Made by a program: the position numbers and the translations under genes. A DNA stretch of 64,000 nt from an uncultured Subdoligranulum sp. (GTDB taxonomy: Bacteria > Bacillota > Clostridia > Oscillospirales > Ruminococcaceae). Position 1 is the stretch's first letter, and each line of letters begins with the position of its first letter. The notes under the pieces are model-generated. The model searched no databases, was not told where the DNA came from, and saw only the letters and a program-made list of their open reading frames with translations. Shown piece by piece: positions 51,883 to 59,332 of the stretch. The DNA is taken from contig UQZO01000007.1 of the NCBI GenBank assembly GCA_900545545.1, forward strand, positions 31,538 to 95,537, in the 5' to 3' direction.

Positions 51883-53883
51883 TCATAGCATTCGCCGGAG
51901 TTCCCCGGCATTGGTCTGCCAGACCGCCGTACCGTAAGCGGGCAGCTCCACTCCCAGCGCTTGCACCGGCGCAGGATTACAGTTCTGCACAAACAGCAGA
52001 CCCTCCCGCCGGGTGGCCAGCACACCGTCGGGTAACGGCACCGGAGCCGCCGCTTCCAGCCCGGCTTCCTCGGTCAGGGCGTTATAGAATGCCTGGTAAA
52101 AATCCGGCGTGAAGCGGCTGGCCAGGTAGTAGGCCCGGCCCTGGCCGTAGGGGTGCACGGCAGCGGCGGGCGCGTCGGCAAAGTAGTCCTCCCCGTAGAG
52201 CAGCAGCGGTGTGGCGGGCGATGCTTCATCCAGCACCGCAACTTCACACAGTACGCTGGCCTGGGTGGCAGGCAGCGGCAGCGGTGCGTTTTCCACAGGC
52301 TGGCAACGACGGGTCTCCCCATCGTACAGGCCGTCGATCTCGGCACGGCGAAGCCCCAGCAGTTCGGTCAGACCGTACGGAGTGTCCCCCAGGCGGCAGA
52401 GATCGCTTTCGTCCACCACGCCGGTCCACTGGCTGACCACCACCGTACCGCCGGCACGGGCAAAGTCACAGAGCTTTGCGGCAAAATCCTCCCGCAGCAG
52501 ATAGAGCATCGGCACCACCACCAGGCCGTAGCCGGTCAGGTCGGCATCCTGGCCGATCAGGTCCACCGTGATGCCGGCGCGAGCCAAAGCGTTGTAATGA
52601 CAGGCCAGTTCCTTCCAATAACCCATGCCACAGTTGCGGGGGCCGCTGGACCCCTCCATGGCCCAGAGGTTGGGCCAGTCATGGACCAGGGCCGCCTGAC
52701 GGGGCCGCTGGCGGCCCGCTGCACAGGCCAGTTCCTCCAGCGCGGCGCCTACCTGGCTGGTTTCGCGGAAGATCCGGGTATCGGAACGGCCATCATGCCC
52801 CACCACCGAACCGTGGAATTTTTCCTCTGCACCACGGTTGGCACGCCACTGGAAGTAACAGACGCTGTCCGACCCATGGGCCACTGCCTGCAGGGCACTG
52901 AGCATCGCCATGCCGGGCTTCTTCTGTTTGGTCACCGGCTGCCAGTTGGTAAAGCTGGGGCTGGACTCCATCATCAGGAAAGGCTTGCCTTTCAAGGAGT
53001 AGAACAGGTCATGCATCATGGCCGTATCCAGCGCGGTCTGTTCCACCGTCTCGGTGGCCTTGTGCCAGGTGGGATAGTTGTCCCAGCTGACTACATCCAG
53101 CTCTCTGGCCAGGTCGTGGTAGTCGATATCGTGGAAGCGGTACATCAGGTTGGCGGTAAACCGAGCCTTGGGGGCCAGGGCTCGCACACAATCCCGCTCA
53201 AATTTGAAAAAGTCGATATGGCGGCTGCTGACAAACCGTTTCCAGTCCAGCAGCAACCCCTGCACCGCATCCTCCCCCTGGGGCGCAGGGCTTTCGATCT
53301 GTTCCCAGTCGGTGTAGTCATGGCTCCAGAAACGTGCGTTCCATGCCTTGTTCAGCGCTCCCAGGCTGCCGTACCGGCGCTGCAGCCAACGGCGGAACTC
53401 CGCCTGGCAGAGCGGGCAGTGACAGTCGCCCCCCATCTCATTGGAGATGTGCCACAAAATCACAGCCGGGTCTTCACCAAAACGGCGGGCCAGTTGTTCG
53501 TCGATGGCTCGCACCTTTTCCCGGTAGAGGGGTGAGGTATAGCAGTAATTCTGCCGACGGCGGAACAGTTCCCGCGTGCGGTCGCTGCGCACTCTGCGAA
53601 CTTCGGGGTATTTTTGTGCCATCCAGGCAGGTCGCGCCGCACTGGGGGTGGCCAGAATGGTGAAGATACCGTTGGAATACAGATTGTGGATGATATCCGC
53701 CAGCCAGTCCAGATGGTATTCCCCTTCCCGGGGTTCCAGCAGCGACCAGGAGAACACCCCCAGGGTGACCACATTCACATGTGCCTGTTTCATCATGGCA
53801 ACATCCTGCGCCAGAATATCCGGCCGATCCAGCCACTGTTCGGGATTATAATCTCCACCGTGAAGAAGCTTTTCTCTCTGCAT
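51883..53883 (-). CDS. ganA: Beta-galactosidase, GH42
   Basis: 666 residues, cytoplasmic. N-terminal TIM barrel with LHGGDYNPEQW, acid/base Glu 149 in LWHISNEMGGDCHCPLC (with the zinc Cys cluster continuing CHCPLC) and nucleophile Glu 306 in FLMMESSPSFTNWQ. A trimerisation domain and a small C-terminal beta domain follow. It releases galactose from imported galacto-oligosaccharides. GGAGG lies 7 nt before ATG 53883; the in-frame GTG at 53925 would run through the operator. Confidence 0.95.
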   Translation of the reverse strand: MQREKLLHGGDYNPEQWLDRPDILAQDVAMMKQAHVNVVTLGVFSWSLLEPREGEYHLDWLADIIHNLYSNGIFTILATPSAARPAWMAQKYPEVRRVRSDRTRELFRRRQNYCYTSPLYREKVRAIDEQLARRFGEDPAVILWHISNEMGGDCHCPLCQAEFRRWLQRRYGSLGALNKAWNARFWSHDYTDWEQIESPAPQGEDAVQGLLLDWKRFVSSRHIDFFKFERDCVRALAPKARFTANLMYRFHDIDYHDLARELDVVSWDNYPTWHKATETVEQTALDTAMMHDLFYSLKGKPFLMMESSPSFTNWQPVTKQKKPGMAMLSALQAVAHGSDSVCYFQWRANRGAEEKFHGSVVGHDGRSDTRIFRETSQVGAALEELACAAGRQRPRQAALVHDWPNLWAMEGSSGPRNCGMGYWKELACHYNALARAGITVDLIGQDADLTGYGLVVVPMLYLLREDFAAKLCDFARAGGTVVVSQWTGVVDESDLCRLGDTPYGLTELLGLRRAEIDGLYDGETRRCQPVENAPLPLPATQASVLCEVAVLDEASPATPLLLYGEDYFADAPAAAVHPYGQGRAYYLASRFTPDFYQAFYNALTEEAGLEAAAPVPLPDGVLATRREGLLFVQNCNPAPVQALGVELPAYGTAVWQTNAGELRRML

Positions 53884-53903
53884 ACCTTTGCCTCCGCGAG
53901 ATT

Positions 53904-53971
53904 GCGCAATGTTGCGCATATTCACAAATGTATTTTAGCATCAGTATAGCAGGTTCAGCGCAGAAACGCAA
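53904..53971 (-). promoter_or_regulatory. ganA promoter with operator in the leader
   Basis: Minus strand: TTGCGT (53971-53966), 17 nt, TATACT (53948-53943). The operator GCGCAATGTTGCGC (53904-53917) lies between promoter and ribosome site. Further half-site-like elements (GCGCAA, TTGCGCGC) lie upstream in 53977-54030. Confidence 0.7.
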
Positions 53972-54036
53972 TGGGATAGCGCAAGTTTTTCGGGATATTT
54001 TGCGCAATTTATGCGTCACACGTTGCGCGCATTAAT

Positions 54037-54066
54037 TTTTCCTCTATCGCTTGTTTGTTTTCTATC
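54037..54066 (+). repeat. Right copy of the 30-bp direct repeat flanking the gan locus
   Basis: TTTTCCTCTATCGCTT then GTTTGTTTTCTATC. Here the left arm of the tRNA terminator hairpin is missing, so this copy is not a working terminator by itself. Confidence 0.85.
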
Positions 54067-54121
54067 CACAGAAAATGAAGGCCCCCTAACGCCGTTCTTC
54101 GACCGTTTAGGGGTAGAAAAA

Positions 54122-54178
54122 CAAACAACCGGCGCCGGACTTTATGTAGTACACATAAAATCCGGCGCTGGTTGTTTT
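54122..54178 (-). terminator. Long hairpin, probable xfp terminator
   Basis: An almost perfect stem of about 24 bp: AACAACCGGCGCCGGA..TTTATGT against ACATAAA..TCCGGCGC-TGGTTGTT, loop AGTAC. On the minus strand it is followed by TGTTTTTC. It sits 157 bp past the xfp stop. Another small hairpin (CCCCTAACG/CGTTTAGGGG) lies at about 54084-54115. The rest of 54067-54334 holds no gene. Confidence 0.65.
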
Positions 54179-54334
54179 GTCAAGATGTTAAAATGTAAGT
54201 TTCAACCGGTAATGCCGGCTGAAAATGGCTAACAGACAGATGGGAACGCACCGCTGCGCAGTGGACCACAAGGAATCACCTGCGGGGCTGCGCTTTCTCC
54301 CGGCTCTTGGATTTTGCCGGGAACACCACCGTTC

Positions 54335-56698
54335 TCAGGACTCCCACTTCCAGTTGAGGATCTCGGGCAGGTCCTGGCCCACTTCGTGGATGTAGTTCTT
54401 GTGCTCCACCAGTTTGTCGTTCATCTGCTGGATGAGGTAGGCGCCGCGATTGCCCAGCTGGGGCAGATGCTGCACCACATCCTTGACCAGGTGGAAGCGG
54501 TCGATCTCGTTCTGCACGCGCATATCAAAGGGCGTGGTGATGGTGCCTTCCTCCTGGTAACCGTGGACGCTCAGGTTGCGGTTGGCACGGTCGTAGGTCA
54601 GCTCATGGATGAGGGTGGGGTACCCGTGGAAGGCGAAGATGATTGGCTTGTCCTTGGTGAACAGGGCGTTGTAATCGGCGTCGGACAGGCCGTGGGGATG
54701 CTTGGTGTTGGGTTCCAGCTTCATCAGGTCCACCACGTTGACCACCCGGATCTTCACCTCCGGCAGGGCCTTGCGCAGAATGGTGACGGCGGCCAGGGTC
54801 TCCAGGGTGGGGGTATCACCGCAGCAGGCCATGACCACGTCGGGTTCCTCGCCGGCATCGTTGGAGGCCCAGTCCCAGATGCCTACGCCCTGGGTGCAGT
54901 GCTTGACGGCCTGCTCCATGGTGAGCCACTGGGGCCGGGGATGCTTGGAGGTGACCAGCACGTTCACATAGTCGCGGCTGCGGATGCAGTGGTCAAAGCA
55001 GGAGAGCAGGCAGTTGGCATCCGGCGGCAGGTAGAGGCGGACGACATCGGCCTTTTTGTTGGCGATGTGGTCCAGGAAACCGGGGTCCTGGTGGGTGAAG
55101 CCGTTGTGGTCCTGCTGCCAGACGTTGGAGGACAAAATCAGGTTCAGCGAAGCGATGCTCTGGCGCCAGGGCAGCTGGTTGCAGACCTTGAGCCACTTGG
55201 CGTGCTGGGCCACCATGGAGTCCACCACGCGGATGAAGCTCTCATAAGAAGCGAAGAAGCCGTGGCGGCCGGTGAGCAGGTAGCCTTCCAGCCAGCCTTC
55301 GCACAGGTGCTCGGACAGCATGGAGTCCATGATGCGGCCATCCTGGGCCAGGAACTCGTCCCCTTCCACGGTGGTGGAGTTCCAGTCGCGGTTGGTGGCC
55401 TCGAAGCACTTGTACAGACGGTTGGACATGGTCTCGTCCGGTCCGAAGATGCGGAAGTTCTTGGCATCGGCGTTGAGCTTGAACAGGTCGCGGATATAAC
55501 CGCCCAGTTCGATCATATCCTGCTTTTCCACGCTGCCGGGGGCGGGCAGGTCGACGGCGTAATCCTTGAAATCGGGGGTGCGCAGATCCCGCAGTAGCTT
55601 GCCGCCGTTGGCATGGGGGTTGGCCGCAATGCGGCGGTCGCCGGTGGGGGCCAGTTCCTGCAGTTCGGGGATGAGGGTGCCGTTTTCGTCAAACAGCTCT
55701 TCGGGGTGGTAGCTGCGCAGCCATTCCTCGATCTGTTTCAGGTGTTCTTCCTGGTTGGGGGTGCCCAGCGTGATATCGATGGGCACCTGATGGGCGCGGA
55801 AGGTGCCCTCGATGGGCTTGCCGTCCACCACCTTGGGGCCGGTCCAGCCCTTGGGGGTGCGCAGCACGATCATGGGCCACTGGATATGGCCCATCTCTTC
55901 CCCGGCGCGGGCGCGGCGCTGGATGTCGTGGATCTCCTCGATGACGATGTCCAGCGTTTCGGCCATCTTGGCGTGCATGGTCATGGGGTCGTCGCCCTCG
56001 ACAAAGTAGGGCTTCCAGGAGCAGCCCAGGAAGAAATGTTCCATCTCCTCGTGGGTCATGCGGCCGAACACTGTGGGGTTGGAGATCTTGTAGCCGTTCA
56101 GGTGCAGGATGGGCAGCACGGCGCCGTCGCCCTTGGGGTTCAGGAACTTGTTGGACTGCCAGCTGGTGGCCAGGGGGCCGGTCTCGGCTTCGCCGTCGCC
56201 CACCGTCACAGCGCAGATGAGGTCGGGGTTATCGAACACAGCGCCGAAGGCATGGGCAATGGAATAGCCCAGCTCGCCGCCCTCGTTGATGGAGCCCGGA
56301 GTTTCGGGCGCCACGTGGCTGGAGATGCCGCCGGGGAAGCTGAACTGCTTGAACAGGCGTTTCATGCCTTCCTCGTCCCGGCTGATGTTGGGGTACACCT
56401 CGCTGTAGGTGCCGTCCAGGTAGGCGTTGGCCACAAAGAAGTTGCCGCCATGGCCCGGGCCGGAGATGAGGATCATATCCTGGTCATACTTCTTGATGAC
56501 ACGGTTCAGGTGCACATACACGAAGTTCTGGCCGGGCACGGTGCCCCAGTGGCCCACGATCTTCTTTTTCACGTCATCCCGGGTCAGGGGACGGCGCAGC
56601 AGGGGGTTATCCAGCAGATAGAGCTGGCCCGCCGCCAGATAGTTGGACGCCCGCCAGTAGGCGTTTATGCGCTGGAGTTCCTCTTGGGAAAGACTCAT
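54335..56698 (-). CDS. xfp: Xylulose-5-phosphate/fructose-6-phosphate phosphoketolase
   Basis: 787 residues, full length. A thiamine diphosphate enzyme that splits xylulose 5-phosphate or fructose 6-phosphate into acetyl phosphate plus glyceraldehyde 3-phosphate or erythrose 4-phosphate. Motifs: GHWGTVPGQNFVYVHLNR, SGPGHGGNFFVANAYLDG, SSHVAPETPGSINEGGELGY, TVGDGEAETGPLATSW (ThDP GDGEAE) and QDHNGFTHQDPGFLDH. AGGAGGA precedes ATG 56698. It offers a short route to acetate and ATP from pentoses or hexoses. The gene stands alone with its own promoter. Confidence 0.97.
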   Translation of the reverse strand: MSLSQEELQRINAYWRASNYLAAGQLYLLDNPLLRRPLTRDDVKKKIVGHWGTVPGQNFVYVHLNRVIKKYDQDMILISGPGHGGNFFVANAYLDGTYSEVYPNISRDEEGMKRLFKQFSFPGGISSHVAPETPGSINEGGELGYSIAHAFGAVFDNPDLICAVTVGDGEAETGPLATSWQSNKFLNPKGDGAVLPILHLNGYKISNPTVFGRMTHEEMEHFFLGCSWKPYFVEGDDPMTMHAKMAETLDIVIEEIHDIQRRARAGEEMGHIQWPMIVLRTPKGWTGPKVVDGKPIEGTFRAHQVPIDITLGTPNQEEHLKQIEEWLRSYHPEELFDENGTLIPELQELAPTGDRRIAANPHANGGKLLRDLRTPDFKDYAVDLPAPGSVEKQDMIELGGYIRDLFKLNADAKNFRIFGPDETMSNRLYKCFEATNRDWNSTTVEGDEFLAQDGRIMDSMLSEHLCEGWLEGYLLTGRHGFFASYESFIRVVDSMVAQHAKWLKVCNQLPWRQSIASLNLILSSNVWQQDHNGFTHQDPGFLDHIANKKADVVRLYLPPDANCLLSCFDHCIRSRDYVNVLVTSKHPRPQWLTMEQAVKHCTQGVGIWDWASNDAGEEPDVVMACCGDTPTLETLAAVTILRKALPEVKIRVVNVVDLMKLEPNTKHPHGLSDADYNALFTKDKPIIFAFHGYPTLIHELTYDRANRNLSVHGYQEEGTITTPFDMRVQNEIDRFHLVKDVVQHLPQLGNRGAYLIQQMNDKLVEHKNYIHEVGQDLPEILNWKWES

Positions 56699-56756
56699 GG
56701 ATAATTCCTCCTTCTATTTTTCCAATCTTCTTAAACGAAGAGCGTTACGGAAGCGG

Positions 56757-56784
56757 TTTATACTTTACTTTTGAACTTTGTCAG
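56757..56784 (-). promoter_or_regulatory. Promoter of xfp
   Basis: Minus strand: CTGACA (56784-56779), 16 nt, TATAAA (56762-56757). About 58 nt to the start codon. Confidence 0.45.
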
Positions 56785-57082
56785 CGTTTGCAAAGATCCT
56801 TCTGCAGAAGCTGACCGACCGAACCCGGCAGTTGCGCATCGCCGCCAGGCAGAAAAACGGCGCGATTTGCCAGCAAACCGGCATGGGCAAGCGGCTCGCT
56901 GTGCTCATCCTTATCATACACCCTATCCCACGGCAGCGGATAGTCATGAATGTTCAATTTACTGGATTTTTGTTCGCTTTTTGCCGTGAATTTGGGCAAA
57001 GGCAGTGGCAGCCGTTTGTCGGCAGATCACCGGGATTCCACCGGCCTGGCAGGCCGCCCCGGCATTTTTTCGGATTGTATTT
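56785..57082. other. Unassigned interval, possible gene debris
   Basis: No intact gene. A minus-strand frame at 56781-56999 reads ...LNIHDYPLPWDRVYDKDEHS then LLANRAVFLPGGDAQLPGS, which looks weakly protein-like but has no ribosome site and no recognised family. It lies next to the truncated kinase and may be a leftover of the same deletion. Confidence 0.3.
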
Positions 57083-58636
57083 TCAGACACTGCCTATACA
57101 TTCCGCTATGGGAAAAGACGCTTCGTGCCGTTTTCCGGCGTAAAAATCCGTTTCATAATTCGGTACTCCGGAATCCGAAATTCCGGGTCGGGAGTCCTGC
57201 TTGCTTTTCCTTGAAAGGTATCCCACTGCAATCCAAGATTTATCATTTTCACAGTGCTGCACAACAACTTTTACAACAAAAGCAGCCACGGCAATGCCCT
57301 GGCTGCTTTTGGCCAGCACGGTGAAATCCCCCGGTGAAAGGGAATACCGCAAAAGATTGCCCAAACTGCAGGCCATATCCCCCACCTGGTCGGCTCCGGA
57401 AAAACGCGCGGTCCAGTTGATGGTATCCAGGGTATTGTAGAGAAAATGGGGGTTGATCTGCATACGAAGCGCCCGCAGTTCGGTGCTTTGCCGCATCAGC
57501 TCCTTCTCGTAGGCCGTGATGTACAGGCGGTGCATATCGGTGACCATATGGTTGAATGTATCGCTGAGCATCCCGATCTCGTCGTGGGTACGCACGGGGC
57601 TTTGGGCTTTCAGGTTGCCGTGGCCGAAATCCTCCATGGCATGGGCCAGCTCATAAATGGGTTTGGTCAGCGGATGGGTGATGCCCCAGATGGCCATGCC
57701 GCCCAGACAGGCCAGCACAAAGGCGGAGATGAGGAAGATCACGCCGATGCGCCCCATGCCGTCCAGATAGTAGGCGCGGGGTACCAGCATCACCAGCCGC
57801 CACTGGTTGGGCATGGGGTCGCTGATATAGATGCTGTTGCCGTTGCGCATGACATGGTAGTCTTCCCCAGGGTGTGCCAGCAGGGTGGAAAAGGTTTCGG
57901 TCAGGGATTGCCCCAGGGCGTCCCCGGTAAGGGAAGAAATGACCACATTGTTTTCGTCCAGCAGGTATACTTCGCCCATATCCTGGGGGACCAGTTCCTC
58001 ATAAAGCGAGCGGATATAACTCTCCGACACGCTGACCGATACCAGCCCGCGGGTTTTCAGGTCGGGCAGATAGCTGATGGACCGCGCGCAGGACAGCGTC
58101 TGATAATCGTCATCGTCCACATACCAGACCACTTTGCCGCTGTGTGCATAAATCGTATCGGCCATATCTCCAATGCGGCTGTAGGTCTGCTGGTGGCTCT
58201 TGCTGTAACTGTAGGTGGCCCCCTGCTTTGTCACCAGGCAGACCGAAGAAATCTCGGTGTGCAGCAAGGCGTAGCTGCCCAGGGTTTCCCGCAGTTCCAT
58301 GCCGCAATGGTAGGAGGTATATTCATCCAATCCTTCTTGTTCCAGCGTGAGCAGGTCATCCTGAATGCTGGCATTGCCGAGGATGCTCAGGGTGACATCC
58401 TCAATTTCCTCGATGGAATTGACAATGTTGATGCTGCAGGAGGTGGCGGAGTTCTGCATATAGGCGTGTGTACGCTCCAACACGATGCTGCGGGTAAAGA
58501 AGTACATTTCCGCAAAGCCGATGCTCATGAACAGAATCAGCAGCAAGGTCACGGCCACCGAGATCTTGCTGCGGTAGTTGCTGCACAGCTTTTGCCAGAG
58601 CCGCCGGAAATGATGCTCGCTAGTTTTCAAAGTCAT
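57083..58636 (-). pseudogene. YesM-type histidine kinase missing its ATPase domain
   Basis: The first ~441 residues are a normal YesM-like kinase: TM1 at about 26-46, large extracellular sensor, TM2 at about 299-321, HAMP to about 375, then the His_kinase segment with RMQINPHFLYNTLDTINW (His 407) and LLRYSLSPGDFTVLA. At that point (about 57310) the sequence passes straight into a terminator hairpin, and the frame runs on as unrelated residues (KSSQGIAVAAFVVKVVVQ...) to a chance stop. The HATPase_c domain, with its N and G boxes, is entirely missing, so it cannot autophosphorylate. It overlaps the response-regulator relic by 17 bp. Confidence 0.8.
57278..57310 (-). terminator. Terminator at the kinase breakpoint
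   Basis: AAAAGCAGCCA (57278-57288) and TGGCTGCTTTT (57300-57310). It begins exactly where kinase homology ends, so it probably belonged to a gene further along that was joined here by deletion. Confidence 0.75.
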
Positions 58637-59165
58637 CCTCCCCGTTCAGTTCAGGCAGCGGGTTTTCCTGCCGGTGCTGCTTGCGGTATTGCTGGGGCGA
58701 AACCCCATAGGTGCGCAGAAAGACCTGGCTGAAATACCGTTCATCCCCCATGCCGATCTGGGTACAGATTTCCCCGTTTTTCAGCACCGTGTCCCGCAGC
58801 AGACGGGCGGCATGGTACATCCTGACACTGGTCAGCAGTTCGGTGAAGGTATGGCCGGACTTTTTCTTGATCAGCCGGCTGAGATAGACCGGATTGAAGT
58901 GGAATTCCTCTGCCAGTGCTGCCAGATTCAAGGGTTCCTGGTAGTGTTTGCGTATGTAGCCGACCACCTGGGTGATATCTTCCTCGGTGGGGATTCCCGG
59001 TTCATCCGTGGGTTTCTGCGTGGCAGAGGCCACCTTGGAAAGATTCTGCAGTTCCATTTCCATCTGCCGTTTGGCATCCTCTTCCCTACGGCGCTGCAGA
59101 ATTTTGTCTTTGGCCGCCCCCACCGCCCGCAGCACATCCTGCGGCATGGCAGGTTTTAAAAACAA
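58620..59165 (-). pseudogene. YesN-type AraC response regulator missing its receiver domain
   Basis: Only the last few residues of a receiver remain (LFLKPAMPQDVLRAVGAAKD, the Lys-Pro at the end of strand 5). A linker helix follows, then the complete AraC-type output domain: ITQVVGYIRKHYQEPLNLAA, FHFNPVYLSRLIKKKSGHTF and MGDERYFSQVFLRTYGVSPQ. Upstream of codon 1 the frame meets a stop (TAA) within 10 codons, and the phosphoacceptor Asp region is gone. The only start available is TTG or an internal ATG without a good site. Confidence 0.8.
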
Positions 59166-59332
59166 ATTACAATAAATCCACTGACATTCCTGTTATTCTT
59201 GCGAAATGGTGTTTTCAGGCAAGAAAAATCATCGGCACGCCCCGCCCGTTCTGTGCGGCGGGGGCAGGAAAGGAAGGTGGAACCAGGCCATTATTTTGCG
59301 GAAAGAAAACTAAAAAGAAAGGAAAAAGAGGC

